The notes: generated from the letters alone by a model not told the origin. A stretch of DNA of 64,000 nt from Azospirillum canadense (GCF_025961225.1 NZ_JAOQNG010000003.1:248001-312000); one strand, 5' to 3'; shown: positions 34,319-44,290, numbered from the stretch's first letter. Made by a program: numbers and translations.

Positions 34319-37300
34319 CTACCCTCCCAGCGCCACGAACCCCAGAACGGTGACGTCGTCGCGACGTCGTTCCGCGCCCTGGTGGTTGGCAAGGGCCGCC
34401 CGGAGCGCGTCGCGCTGCTCCGTCATCGCAAGGCCCCGGCACTGCGTGACGACGTCGACGAAGCGCTTGCGGCCGAATGCCAGGTGCCGTTTCCCGCCAA
34501 TCTGTTCGATCAGCCCGTCGGTCGCGAGGTAGAAGGCCTCGTCGGCCGCGAGGTCAAGCGAGATGTCATGGAACCGCGCCTCCTCCGGCATGCGCCGGTA
34601 GCCGATCCCGAACCGGTCACCCTTGATCTCGTCGAGCTCGCTGTCGTGCGCCCGCCAGAGCGACAGATGGGCTCCGGCGAAAACGAGCCGGCGCTCCTTA
34701 TCACTGACGAAGCAGACGCCAGCGTCGAAGCCGTCGTCGGTCTCGCCCTTCAGGGCCCGATCCTGCCCCAACATCGTCCGCAGGTCGCGATCGATCGTGC
34801 TCAGCAGCAGCGACGGTGGCGGATCCTCGAGGGCATGCAGGTGGCGGTCGAGGAGGCCACAGGCGATGAGGGTCATGAACGCTCCCGGCACGCCGTGTCC
34901 CGTGCAGTCGCCGACGATGATGTAATAGCCGCGGCCAGTGCGATGGAACCAGAAGAAGTCGCCACCGACGATGTCCCTCGGTTCCCAGATCAGGAAGTAG
35001 TCACGCGTCGCCGCCGCCAGCGTCTGGCGGGCCGGCAGCATAGCTGACTGAATGCGGCTGGCGTATTGCAGGCTCTCCAGGATGAGGCGGTGGGCCTGGA
35101 CGGCCCGTTCTTCGTTCTCCTTCAGTTCGGTGAGGTCGCTGTAGACGGCGACGGTGCCGCCACCGATGATCCGGCGTTCACTGACCTGAACCCACCGGCC
35201 GTCGCTGCGTCTCTGCATGATCGGCGCATCGGGGTTGCGATGCCGCGCCAAGCGCTCCTCGATCCACACCTGCGCGCCGACCGCGTCGGCATCGCGGATG
35301 CGGCCGTCGGCGACGACCTGCTGGAGAATCGATTCGAAGGTCATGCCCACGGTGACCTCCTCCTTGCCGCCGCCATGCAGCATCTCGCGGTAGCGGGCGT
35401 TGCAGAGCCGGAGCCGGTCCTCGGCGTCGTAGAAGGCGAAGCCCTCGCCGATGCTCTCGATCGCGTCGACCAACCGCTGCTCCGTCTCGTGCCGAGCTTC
35501 CTCGGCAAGCTTACGGGCGCTGATGTCGCTCCACGCCCCGATGACCTCAATGGGGAGGCCGTCGGCGTCGCAAATCAGGTGCAACTGATCGCTCATCCAG
35601 CAGTAGGTCCCGTCGCGGCGCCGGAGGCGGTACTCGTAGCTGTGATGGCCGAGCTGGAACACGCGGGGAAACTCCTCCGCCACCCGAGGGACGTCGTCGG
35701 GGTGGACGCAGTTCCGCCAGAAATCGGAGTGCTCGAGGAATTCGTCCGGCTCATAGCCGAGCAGGCGCCGGATGTTTGCGCTGACAAACGTCGGCGCGTA
35801 ACTGCCCGTCGCCGCAAGGCTGTAGATCACCGCGGGGGTATGAGCGAGCAGATGATCGAGCCGCGCCTGTGCCGCCGCAACCGCGGCCTCGGCGGTCTTG
35901 CGCTCGGTGATGTCGCTCCAGGACTCGACAACCTCAACGGGCTCGCCACGTTCGTTACGGACGAGTCGCTGCTCGTCCCGGACCCAGCGATAGCTGCCGT
36001 CCTTACGGCGGAACCGGTACTCGACGATGTTGCGCCCCGTTGCCAGCAGCCGCGAAAACTCAGACAACACTCGGTCACGGTCATCGGGATGTACGTGCTC
36101 TAGCCAGAACTCGGGGCCAGCCAAGTATTCACTCGGCTCATAGCCAAGCAGGTCACGTACATTCTCACTTATAAACGTCGGCGCGTTTCGACCGCCCACC
36201 TGGAAGCTGCAGATGAGCGAGGGTGACGCGGTCAGCAGGTAGGTCAAGCGCGCCTGTGTCGCGAGCAGCTCCTGCTCGGTGCGCTTGATCTCAGACACGT
36301 CCATATAGACGCCGACCGTTCCGCCGTCCTGGGTTCTCCGCTCGTTGATCTGTATCCAACGGCCATCCCTTTGCAGCTGCAATGTTGGGCCAGAAGGCGA
36401 TTCGTGCTGGGCAACCCGCCGCCCAAGCCAATCCTCGGCCGATGTTTCCGGTCCGCGGTGTACGCAGCGCTCCACAGCAGCGCGAGCAATTGTGCCGAAA
36501 GGCACCCCCGGCACAATCACTTCAGCGAGGCCGGGATAAAGGTCGCGGAAATGGCTGTTGCAGAGTACGAGCCGGTCCTCGTTATCAAACAGCGCAAAGC
36601 CCTCCGAACTGCTCTCGATGGCATCGATCAAGCGCTGTCGAGCTGCGGCGATCTCCCTTAGGTTTTTCTCCTCAATTTCAACCGCCGTGTCGCGGAATAC
36701 GGCGAGTGCTTCGGCCATCTGGCCGATTTCGTCGCGGCGTTCGCGCCCCGGGATGGCAACCGTGGTATTCCCAGCTGCGAGTGCGGCCATTGCGTCGGTG
36801 ATGCTCTTGATGGGACGCACGACGCGCGGCTCAACGTATTGCAGCATGATGACGGAGCCGCCAATGATGCTGAGGGCAGCGATGATCAGCAGGAGAATTT
36901 TGCCGGTTCTGATCGCCTCTGCAGAACGGATCGCGGCGGCATCGGAGGCGCGCTGCGCAGCGGTGACCAAAGCCGCCACTTCGTTGCCAAGACCCAAGGC
37001 GAGCATCCCGCTGGCTTCGAGCGCCCGCTGGGCGGTCGTGCCTTGATGCAATTCATCCCGACGCGCATCGAAGATGCTACGCTCTCCACGGCCGAAGGCC
37101 AGGAGGGCTTCAGTGACATCTCCGGCCCCGCTCGACTTCGCTGTTTCGGGCAACCGAGCAAGCAGTCTCTCAAGGTGTCCGACTGCGGCAATGAAGCGCT
37201 CCCGCAAAGGCTGCAGTGCGCTCCCATCTAGTACGCCCGCCGCCTCGGTAAGCACACCCACCGCGAGATTCCCTTCGGCGCGCAACGCAAGAAGCACGTA

Positions 37301-37954
37301 GAGTGCATCGACGTCGACATCGATCGGTTTCGTGACAGCGGGTTGGCTTCGCGCCGCCATCGCTTCCCCGGCGAGGACCAATTCAAAGGTGGCATCGTCC
37401 ACCAGAGACTCAAGATTCTCCAGGAATTTCGCATGCGCAGCCGCAAGACCTGAGATCGCCATCTCCTTGCGGGTCTTGGCGGCTAAACGCTGTTCGACGG
37501 CCGCATCAAGCTCCCGGAGCTTCGCCGTGATCTCCTCTTCGGTTCGGGTGAGGGCGGTGACGCTCTGATCGCTGATGCCGGCGGTCCTTAGGGCCGGCGT
37601 CAGACCGGCCAACTCTTTTGCCTTCCGGTCCAGTTCCACCGTTTCACGCTGGCGGTCCTCCTGCCGTACGCTCGCTATCAGCGCGGGTGCGGTCGCGGCG
37701 ATTTCGGCTGCCCTTTCGGCCAAGCGCAGCGACGCTGCCATCCGCGGCAGACTATCAGTGACATGCTCGACCGATGCATCGATGGTGGCGAAGGCGTACC
37801 AAGCCACGCCGCTGGCGACCATGGTGAGTGTGGCCATCCCGAAGAAGGCGAAGAAGAGCTTGCCCTTGATGCCCAACACAGACTTCGTCCCGGCGCTCAC
37901 AGCGGCCTTTGTCTTCAAAGATAGTGTTTCGATGCTCATGCTGTTGTGGCGCAT
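34319..37954 (-). CDS. siaA: SiaA-like membrane PP2C phosphatase with HAMP and four PAS domains
   Basis: A 1,211-residue sensor phosphatase. Two membrane helices (LFFAFFGMATLTMVASGVAW near 32-50; ILLLIIAALSIIGGSVIML near 350-370) bracket a periplasmic helical sensor of TorS type. A HAMP domain follows (VVRPIKSITDAMAALAAGN), then four PAS units starting near 437, 565, 695 and 830 (for example AIESSSEGFALFDNEDRL, AIESIGEGFAFYDAEDRL). The C-terminal SpoIIE/PP2C domain has GGDFFWFH, VGDCTGHGVPGAFMTLI, DDGFDAGVCFV and RRRDDVTVLGFV, with all metal Asp residues. Pseudomonas SiaA (about 660 residues) lacks the four PAS units. It should dephosphorylate the SiaC-like protein. ATG at 37939 is an alternative start. 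Confidence 0.87.
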   Translation of the reverse strand: MRHNSMSIETLSLKTKAAVSAGTKSVLGIKGKLFFAFFGMATLTMVASGVAWYAFATIDASVEHVTDSLPRMAASLRLAERAAEIAATAPALIASVRQEDRQRETVELDRKAKELAGLTPALRTAGISDQSVTALTRTEEEITAKLRELDAAVEQRLAAKTRKEMAISGLAAAHAKFLENLESLVDDATFELVLAGEAMAARSQPAVTKPIDVDVDALYVLLALRAEGNLAVGVLTEAAGVLDGSALQPLRERFIAAVGHLERLLARLPETAKSSGAGDVTEALLAFGRGERSIFDARRDELHQGTTAQRALEASGMLALGLGNEVAALVTAAQRASDAAAIRSAEAIRTGKILLLIIAALSIIGGSVIMLQYVEPRVVRPIKSITDAMAALAAGNTTVAIPGRERRDEIGQMAEALAVFRDTAVEIEEKNLREIAAARQRLIDAIESSSEGFALFDNEDRLVLCNSHFRDLYPGLAEVIVPGVPFGTIARAAVERCVHRGPETSAEDWLGRRVAQHESPSGPTLQLQRDGRWIQINERRTQDGGTVGVYMDVSEIKRTEQELLATQARLTYLLTASPSLICSFQVGGRNAPTFISENVRDLLGYEPSEYLAGPEFWLEHVHPDDRDRVLSEFSRLLATGRNIVEYRFRRKDGSYRWVRDEQRLVRNERGEPVEVVESWSDITERKTAEAAVAAAQARLDHLLAHTPAVIYSLAATGSYAPTFVSANIRRLLGYEPDEFLEHSDFWRNCVHPDDVPRVAEEFPRVFQLGHHSYEYRLRRRDGTYCWMSDQLHLICDADGLPIEVIGAWSDISARKLAEEARHETEQRLVDAIESIGEGFAFYDAEDRLRLCNARYREMLHGGGKEEVTVGMTFESILQQVVADGRIRDADAVGAQVWIEERLARHRNPDAPIMQRRSDGRWVQVSERRIIGGGTVAVYSDLTELKENEERAVQAHRLILESLQYASRIQSAMLPARQTLAAATRDYFLIWEPRDIVGGDFFWFHRTGRGYYIIVGDCTGHGVPGAFMTLIACGLLDRHLHALEDPPPSLLLSTIDRDLRTMLGQDRALKGETDDGFDAGVCFVSDKERRLVFAGAHLSLWRAHDSELDEIKGDRFGIGYRRMPEEARFHDISLDLAADEAFYLATDGLIEQIGGKRHLAFGRKRFVDVVTQCRGLAMTEQRDALRAALANHQGAERRRDDVTVLGFVALGG

Positions 37955-38004
37955 GCTTGGGGCAACCTCAGTATCATCGGCGGAGGGGAACCCTTCCTGC
38001 GGTG

Positions 38005-39186
38005 TCAGTCTCCGAGCCGGTCGACCGGTCTGATGCGGGCGTCTGCCTGAATAACGGTGAGGAAAACTTGGTTCATGCCCTGGTTGTTGTCCGGGCTGTA
38101 AGTGAACGTGATGCCGCCGAGATCGAAGGGGCCACCCTTTTTGATGGCTTCGAGCAGACCGGTTCGCGTCACAGCGCTTCCCAACCTGTTGAGAGCCTCC
38201 ACGATCAGCCGGCCGACCATATAGCCTTCGAGCGAAACGAAGCCGAATTCGGCGTCTGGCTCGGCCGCTTTCAATGCCTTTTGATAGCGGGCGACCAGCG
38301 GGATATTGGCGTCCTCGGGGAACGGGACGACCTGCGAAATCACGACCCCTTCTCCGTCCTTCCCGAGTTCCTTGGCGAGAGCGTTGCTGCCAACAAAGGA
38401 GATGTTCACGAAGACGGCGTCCAACCCAATCCTATGTGCCTGCCTGATGAATTCGGCGCACGCCTTGTAGGTGCCAATCATGCCCACAGCCTGCGGCTTG
38501 GCCTTGCGAATTGCGAGCAAGGCGGTCTTCACCGCGGTCGTGTTGCGCATATAGGTACCCTCGGCGACCAATGTCATGGAGCGCCGTTCCAGAGCGGCGA
38601 TAACGCCGGAGCGACCCGCGAGGCCAAACGAGTCGTCCTGGTAGAGGAGCGCAACACGCGACACGCCGAGGTCAGTGGTGAGATGCTCGATCCACGCTTC
38701 CGTCTCCTGATCGTAGGACGCTCGGACGTTGATCACGTTGTACAAAGATGGATCACGCAAAAAGCCAGCGCCGGTGAAGGGCCCAATGAACGGCACCCGT
38801 GCCTCGGCCGCAATTGGCTGGGCGGCTCTCGACGTCGGGGTTCCGACCTCGCCGACCAAGGCGAAAACCTGATCATCGATGATGAGGCGGTTGGTGTTTC
38901 CGATTGCCTTGCCTGGTTCGTAGCCATCATCACGGGACACGAGCTCGAGCCGGCGCCCGTTGACCCCGCCGGCCGCATTGGTTTCGGCGAACGCCGCGAG
39001 GATGCCTTCGCGCATACCAATGCCCAAGGCGGCAGCGGGCCCATCAAAGGCCGCCGATTGGCCGAACACGATGCGATCGTTGAAGACACCCGGTTCGGCG
39101 CAAAGGGCGGAAGGCAGTACAAAATGCGCGGCTATGCCGAGCATCACCGCAGCCACACTATTGAATGTTCGGGCAACGATGGCCAT
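38005..39186 (-). CDS. Periplasmic ligand-binding protein (Leu/Ile/Val-binding type), first gene of the Sia-like operon
   Basis: A 393-residue Peripla_BP_6 protein. The start at 39186 has GAGG upstream and gives a signal peptide (RTFNSVAAVMLGIAAHFVLP to LCA). The fold pattern is clear: DRIVFGQSAAFDGPAAALG, FALVGEVGTPTSRAAQPIA, VSRVALLYQDDSFGLAGRSG. No permease or ATPase genes are near, so it is unlikely to serve import. Its place 51 bp before the sensor phosphatase suggests that it delivers a bound ligand (amino acid, amide or urea-like) to the periplasmic sensor domain. Confidence 0.85.
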   Translation of the reverse strand: MAIVARTFNSVAAVMLGIAAHFVLPSALCAEPGVFNDRIVFGQSAAFDGPAAALGIGMREGILAAFAETNAAGGVNGRRLELVSRDDGYEPGKAIGNTNRLIIDDQVFALVGEVGTPTSRAAQPIAAEARVPFIGPFTGAGFLRDPSLYNVINVRASYDQETEAWIEHLTTDLGVSRVALLYQDDSFGLAGRSGVIAALERRSMTLVAEGTYMRNTTAVKTALLAIRKAKPQAVGMIGTYKACAEFIRQAHRIGLDAVFVNISFVGSNALAKELGKDGEGVVISQVVPFPEDANIPLVARYQKALKAAEPDAEFGFVSLEGYMVGRLIVEALNRLGSAVTRTGLLEAIKKGGPFDLGGITFTYSPDNNQGMNQVFLTVIQADARIRPVDRLGD

Positions 39187-39652
39187 TACCAACCTCGCAC
39201 ATCTCGGATGACAATGCGATTTAGAAACCCGCACGTTACGAGTACTACTTAAGCGTCCATGCGCGACGATCGAAATGGTAAAATGCGTGAAAGTGCGATA
39301 GCACCTTCAGAAGCCAAGACTGTGCGGTGGTTGCGACTGTTGTTTGAGTGGCGAATGACCTTCTAGCGAGAGCGAAGCAGTTAAAAAACCGCCATTATGA
39401 TCGCTCCTCTCTGCGTAAGAGCTGCGCAGCGCGAGTAAAGATACAGCGTTATTGTTGAGCTTTCAAACGATTTCGTTTCGAAGTGTCGATGAAAAGTTGG
39501 TATATCGACAGATTTACGTCACCAGAATAGGAGGGTATTGAGAACCTGGATCATTTATGGTGAAATTATTAAAAGTGATGGCTCTTGTCGAAAACCAAGG
39601 GGTGTTGTCAACTTCGCCAGCGTTTGACGAACTGAAGGCCTGAGCAACTGCC
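39187..39652. promoter_or_regulatory. AT-richer upstream region of the Sia-like operon
   Basis: No gene is seen. The stretch is visibly lower in GC than its surroundings (for example 39470-39580). It should contain the promoter of the leftward operon that begins at 39186. The right end is bounded by the decayed IS5-type element. Confidence 0.4.
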
Positions 39653-40774
39653 TTTGGTGTTGGTGCAGCGAGGCTCTGGTTTTCCGGTTCTGGGGAGTGG
39701 TGTAGAAGGGCGCCTCCCCGTGTTCCCCTGGATTGGTCCGCCTCGGTATGCCGAACAAGCACAATGACGCCCGGCGCCATCACATCCGGAAGATGCGGTT
39801 CAAGGTGACGAACAGGACGGCCTACGAAGCCGGCCTTCGGCGACGCGGCAGCCTGACGCTGTGGCTCAGCGACGAAGCGATCGCCGCTTGGCGAGCGGCA
39901 CCGCGGCGCACGCCGGGTGGGCAGGCGCGCTACTCGCACACCGCCATCGAAACAGCGCTCATGGTCCGTTTGGTGTTCCACCAACCGCTGCGCCAAACCG
40001 AAGGACTGCTCGGCTCCCTGCTGGACCTTATGGGTGTTGACCTGCCGGTTCCCGATCGCACCACCATCAGCCGGCGCGCGGCCCGGCTGACGGCGGTGTT
40101 GGCCACGGCCCTGCCGACGGGCCCAGTCACGCTGGTGATCGACAGTACCTGACTGAAGGTCTACGGGGCTGGCGAGTGGCACCGGGACAAGCACGGTGTG
40201 CGCGGGCCGCGGACCTGGCGGAAACTCCATCTGGCGGTGGACGCCGCCGCCAACACCATCGTCGCCGCCACGCTGACGACCACCAGCGACGGCGACGCTT
40301 CCCAGGTCGGGCCGCTGCTCGACCAGACCAGCGGCCCCATCAACACCGTCATGGCTGACGGCGCGTACGACGGCGAACCGATTTACCAGACCATCGCCGC
40401 CCGGGATGCCGGTGCTCGGGTGGTCATCCCACCGCGCGCCACGGCGGTTGCGAGCGACGCCGCCAAGACGGCCCCTACCCAGCGGGACCGCCATATCCAG
40501 ACCATCGCCGAACGGGGCCGGCTGGGCTGGCAACGGGAAACCGGCTACGGCAAGCGCTCCAAGGCGGAAACCGCGATGGCACGCTACAAGCGCATCCTCG
40601 GCGGCCAGCTTCATGCCCGCACGCTGCCCGGCCAACAGGCCGAAGCGGCCATCGGGGTCACCATCCTGAACCGGATGAGCGATCAAGCACGCCCGAACTC
40701 CGTCCGCATCGCCTGATCAAGGGACAGATCAAGCATCGGTCCGTCTGCGCGGACCTCGGTGCACCAACACCACG
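39653..40774 (+). mobile_element. Decayed IS5-type element
   Basis: Near-terminal inverted repeats are TGGTGTTGGTGCAGCGAGG (39655-39673) and, inverted, TGGTGTTGGTGCACCGAGG (40754-40772), one mismatch apart. The transposase inside has an in-frame stop. The element lies beside the Sia-like operon and cuts a membrane-protein gene on its right. Confidence 0.7.
39748..40716 (+). pseudogene. IS5-type transposase with in-frame stop
   Basis: The frame starts MPNKHNDARRHHIRKMRFKV and runs to LVIDST, where TGA (40150-40152) interrupts; it resumes at once in the same frame with LKVYGAGEWHRDKHG and goes to 40716 (VMADGAYDGEPIYQ, GYGKRSKAETAMARYKRIL). In the related intact gene the corresponding codon is Gly (DSSGLKV), so GGA-to-TGA is the likely change. 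Both halves keep the family residues. Confidence 0.8.
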
Positions 40775-40927
40775 CAGACGGCGACGCAGGCGGCTGAGGC
40801 GACCAGCAACACGCTGTCCGCGGCCGGAATCTGGGGCACCATTTCCCTGTTGCTCGGCGCGGCGGCGGCGGCGCTCGGCGGCCGCATGGGCACGCAACGA
40901 CGCGAGCACGTGATCGTCACTGAGTGA
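40766..40927 (+). pseudogene. C-terminal scrap of a membrane protein, cut by the IS5-type element
   Basis: The frame reads TQTATQAAEATSNTLSAAG, then the helix IWGTISLLLGAAAAALGGRM and RREHVIVTE before a stop at 40925-40927. It is the last transmembrane helix and tail of a larger protein. The N-terminus is missing. Confidence 0.45.
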
Positions 40928-40992
40928 CGGCCCGGCCGATCTTTAAGAGTTGTTAACTATGGGGCGGCATGGTGTCCGGACTTGGAGGCACC

Positions 40993-41184
40993 ATGTCGCT
41001 TTTTTGGTTTTGCGCCTGCGCGTACTTGTTGTTCAGCGCCGTCGGGCTGCTTGAGGCGGATATCCGGGTCAAGCCGGGGGCATCGCCCTCGACCGCGTGC
41101 ATCGTCGGGACGACGCTGTGCTTTGCCTTGGCTCACCCGACGAGCGCCGCCCTCCGGTGGGCGGCGGCACAGTCCCGGAGGTAA
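40993..41184 (+). CDS. Small membrane protein
   Basis: A 63-residue product, MSLFWFCACAYLLFSAVGLL (a signal-anchor-like helix), then a second hydrophobic stretch around CIVGTTLCFALAHP. GGAGGCACC precedes the ATG at 40993. No family recognised. Confidence 0.5.
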   Translation: MSLFWFCACAYLLFSAVGLLEADIRVKPGASPSTACIVGTTLCFALAHPTSAALRWAAAQSRR

Positions 41185-41368
41185 GGCCGGGGCGCCGCAT
41201 GGGGCGCGCCGGGTGAACGTAAACGCTCGAAAGCCGGGAGGCCCCCTGCCGATCGATCCGTCGCGCAGCGCCCATTGTCGCCGTCCCCAGTGAACACTGT
41301 GGAACGGTGTCGCCGGCGCTGGTAAGCCGCTGGTCCTCGCACCATCGTTCTCCTCTCCACACAGGCGT

Positions 41369-42301
41369 CTATGTCACGCCGCTTCTTGGTGGGCTTTGCG
41401 GTGAGGAGGCGGTCTCGCGGGTGGTTTGCCGTTCCATTTCGGCGTTGAGGGCGGCTCCGAGGAGGATGGCGTAGGCGATCAGGTTCAGCCAAAGCATCAG
41501 CGTGATCACCGCGCCGGCAAGGCCATAGGCTGCCTGGTAATTGGTCACACGCTGCACATAGGCGGTGAACAGGGCCGAGGCGACGATCCACAGCGTCGCC
41601 GCGACGACCGCCCCCCAGCTGACCCAACGCCACTTCGGCGCCGTCCGGCATGGCCCGACCCGGTAGAGCAGCGCCAACACCAGCAGGATCATGGCGACCA
41701 GGAACGGCCATCGCAGCCATAGCAGCATCCAAACCAGCCTCGCCGGAATCCCCAGCGCAGCGGAGAGCGTCGAGGTCCCGAGGAACACGCCGAAGGTCAA
41801 CGGAACGAAGCTGAGCCAAACCAGACCGAGCAGCAGGGACAGACCGTTCAGGGCGAAGAAGCCGCGGCATTCCTTTGTCCGGTAGGCGAAGTTGAGCGCG
41901 GCGATCAGCGCCCGCATGCCGAGCCACAGACTCCACAGGGTCAGCAGAAGGCTGCCGGTGATGCCCCAGCGCAGCGTGCCCCCGGTGTTGCCCACCATAT
42001 CGGCCAGCTGATCGACGAAGGCACCCAGCGCCTGCTCCGGAACGATTTCACGAAGCTGCCCGAACCGCTCCTTGATGCGGTCGGCGCCGCTGATCATGCC
42101 CAGCGTCAGCAGCGTGAAGCCGAGGCCGGGCAGAACGGCCAGCACGGCGTAGAAGGCGACGCCGGACGCCATGACCCAGAGTCCGGTTTCCGATTGGATC
42201 AGCCTGAGCCGCCACAGGATGGCTCCCCAGCTGGATGGCGAGAGGTCCTTCGGGCAGTCGACGTCGGCAACGTGGGCGATATCGCCCGGCGGCTTGGTCA
42301 T
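41369..42301 (-). CDS. YihY/BrkB-family membrane protein
   Basis: A 310-residue protein with about six membrane helices. The start at 42301 (MTKPPGDIAH) gives the family's usual N-terminus. Family features include ASGVAFYAVLAVLPGLGFTL, LWSLWLGMRALIAALNFAYR, and the later helices (YGLAGAVITLMLWLNLIAYA, ILLGAALNAEME). The YihY group was once called RNase BN, but is now treated as membrane proteins of unknown function, possibly in envelope lipid export or virulence factor traits. Confidence 0.85.
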   Translation of the reverse strand: MTKPPGDIAHVADVDCPKDLSPSSWGAILWRLRLIQSETGLWVMASGVAFYAVLAVLPGLGFTLLTLGMISGADRIKERFGQLREIVPEQALGAFVDQLADMVGNTGGTLRWGITGSLLLTLWSLWLGMRALIAALNFAYRTKECRGFFALNGLSLLLGLVWLSFVPLTFGVFLGTSTLSAALGIPARLVWMLLWLRWPFLVAMILLVLALLYRVGPCRTAPKWRWVSWGAVVAATLWIVASALFTAYVQRVTNYQAAYGLAGAVITLMLWLNLIAYAILLGAALNAEMERQTTRETASSPQSPPRSGVT

Positions 42302-42698
42302 GGCTTGCGCTTTCGGAAATGGCAGGCGGAGTGCAGCGGACACGAGGACCGGCACCCGTCGAGCCAACGGGCTAGAATGAACAGCACGGCGGGCGCCCGA
42401 GTTCTCTTCGCCGCCGCGGAACGTCAGTCGTGCCGCGGCCGGATTGAACGCACGCTCGCCGACGTCTGGTCGGCATCGGCGTCGACGATGGCCATTCCAG
42501 GGCACCGCACGGAGCGGGCATCGCGTCGGCAATGCCGGGCTTCTGTGCGCCCCGCCCGTTTTGGAGAGGAAAGTTTTTCGCAAACGGCGGCACCCGCCGG
42601 TTCAAGGGCGTGGAGCAACGAGCGTTTGCTGTGGACAAGGACCGGAACGGCTCACTGCGGACAGGCCAATGGGCTTGCGGACGTGAAGTCTGGACGGG
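42302..42698. other. Intergenic stretch without a supported gene
   Basis: Several overlapping frames of 60-90 codons exist, but their compositions (Arg, Ser, Pro-rich) look like shadows. Nothing is supported except the upstream region of the YihY-like gene. Confidence 0.35.
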
Positions 42699-42908
42699 TC
42701 AGGCGCCTCCTCGCCGCCTTTGCAGGCTAGCGGTGCTGATGGCCTTCAATGCCGAGTGACACAGCGCGATGCGGGAAAAGTCCATGTCGGGATGACAGTC
42801 GATTTTCGGGACCTCAAAGTGCCCGTCCGCCCGCCGGAAAAACCTGACGGTTCCGGCTTCCGATACCGCAGACTCGTGGTTGAAGTCAATTTTCCACGTT
42901 AGGTTCAT
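42699..42908 (-). CDS. Small hypothetical protein
   Basis: A 69-residue product beginning MNLTWKIDFNHESAVSEAG, followed by VRFFRRADGHFEVPKIDCH. The composition is protein-like and less GC-skewed than neighbouring shadows. An earlier start at 42971 is possible. Function unknown. Confidence 0.4.
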   Translation of the reverse strand: MNLTWKIDFNHESAVSEAGTVRFFRRADGHFEVPKIDCHPDMDFSRIALCHSALKAISTASLQRRRGGA

Positions 42909-43230
42909 TTCAAACGTCACACGGTGCCTTGAGAAATTCAGGTGGGAGTGGTTACGTTCAAGGAACAGCAATGTCAGGATACCAATTGATCATACCACGC
43001 GAGCGGTAAGCGCGCGCCAATCAGGCCGGCATGGGCTTGACTTGTCTTCAACGCACGGATTGAGTTGGCCGTCGTTCCCAATGCAGGGTGTAGCCTGACC
43101 AATGCTTACTGAACCGCGCTGGGTTTCCGGTAAGCCCCATTTCTGGTGAGTATGGGGTTGATCGGGAGAACGCGGAAACATCAGGTCCCTTACACCGTTA
43201 TGGCTGTGCTTTACAGCATCGGAGGGTGAC

Positions 43231-43407
43231 ATGGAGCGCAAGAAGCTTATCTGCCCCAAATGCAAGGCCCAGCGGTTGGAGCGGCACAACCAAGGCAGTG
43301 AGTTCGAAGAGATCCATTGCCAGACGTGCGGATTCATCGCCTATGTCGGCCTAATCCGAAAAACGCGCTCCACCGCCCACCAAAGCGGGCCGAGATCGGC
43401 CGCGTAA
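43231..43407 (+). CDS. Small zinc-ribbon protein
   Basis: A 58-residue protein starting at 43231 after GGAGGGTGAC, a strong ribosome site. It begins MERKKLICPKCKAQRLERH and continues EEIHCQTCGFIAYVGLI, giving two CxxC knuckles about 20 residues apart, as in small rubredoxin-like or zinc-ribbon proteins. The C-terminus is basic. It may bind nucleic acid or a protein partner. Confidence 0.65.
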   Translation: MERKKLICPKCKAQRLERHNQGSEFEEIHCQTCGFIAYVGLIRKTRSTAHQSGPRSAA

Positions 43408-43787
43408 GCAGCGACCATCGCGGCTTCGATCCCACGGGGGCCCGCGGCTTCCCAAGCCCCCGTTCGGAATTCCGCCAACGGGCTTGAGCGGTGGGCGCCG
43501 CGCCGACCACCATGGGGCGGGGCCGCCGTGTTCAAAACGGTAGCGCCCGCAGCCATTCGGAGGCGGCGGTCAGCCATGGCGCGCTCGTGCGATTGATCGA
43601 CGGGCGACCGGCAGGTCCTGGAGACGGCAGAAATCCCAGATCGCAAGCCGTGCGCTCACCCCCTTGACGTCTGTTGGACGCGGGCGGTGCTGGAGGCTTA
43701 CAGCTCGGCGCCGGCCCGCCAAGAGGCACAGGCTGCAGCGAGCGCCCGGCGGATCTCCGTGCCGTTGCTCGGATCGAAGGCGTCAGA
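43408..43787. other. Intergenic stretch without a supported gene
   Basis: A minus-strand frame with GIEAAMVAAYAADLGPLWW overlaps the zinc-ribbon gene and has no ribosome site; it is not called. Nothing else is supported. Confidence 0.3.
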
Positions 43788-44261
43788 TCATCTGCCACCT
43801 TTGGGGCGCGGCATCGTTCTGCTCCGCACCACATCGAACTGGCGGTAAAGGTCGGACAGCCCCTCGAGAAGGCGCAACTTGGCCGTAGACCATCCTTTCG
43901 CGTCGGCGGTGCGAGCCAAATCCACTCGGCGGTTGATAGCCCGTAACGAGGTTTCCATCCCGGTCAACGGACGCTGCTCGGCCTCGTCCCGAGCGCTGCT
44001 CTTTAGGTCCTCGGTGGCAGCGCGCAGTGACGCCAGGCTTTGCTCCACCCGGTTGAGGAACTCGTCTCGGCGCTCGAAGGTCCATTCCTCGACCCGGTTC
44101 ACGTCGATGCGGGTGACGTCGTCCTGAGCGAGCCCGTCGGGCGGGGCGAACACTGTCGTGGCCGCGGCCAGAACAAGGCTGAAAAGCCATCGCCGGACGC
44201 GTCGAGGCGTCCTGTTGGTAGCGACGCCCCGGTCATGCTCTTTTGTCCACTTCCTTGTCAT
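43788..44261 (-). CDS. Exported helical hypothetical protein
   Basis: A 157-residue product starting MTRKWTKEHDRGVATNR. A hydrophobic stretch (WLFSLVLAAATTVFAPPDGL) looks like a signal peptide after a basic N-region. The rest is helical and charged (EFLNRVEQSLASLRAATEDL), perhaps a coiled coil. No family recognised. An adjacent membrane-protein gene ends about 30 bases upstream, so the two may be cotranscribed. Confidence 0.5.
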   Translation of the reverse strand: MTRKWTKEHDRGVATNRTPRRVRRWLFSLVLAAATTVFAPPDGLAQDDVTRIDVNRVEEWTFERRDEFLNRVEQSLASLRAATEDLKSSARDEAEQRPLTGMETSLRAINRRVDLARTADAKGWSTAKLRLLEGLSDLYRQFDVVRSRTMPRPKGGR

Positions 44262-44290
44262 GGCTCCCTCCGCATGGACCATGCTCGGCC

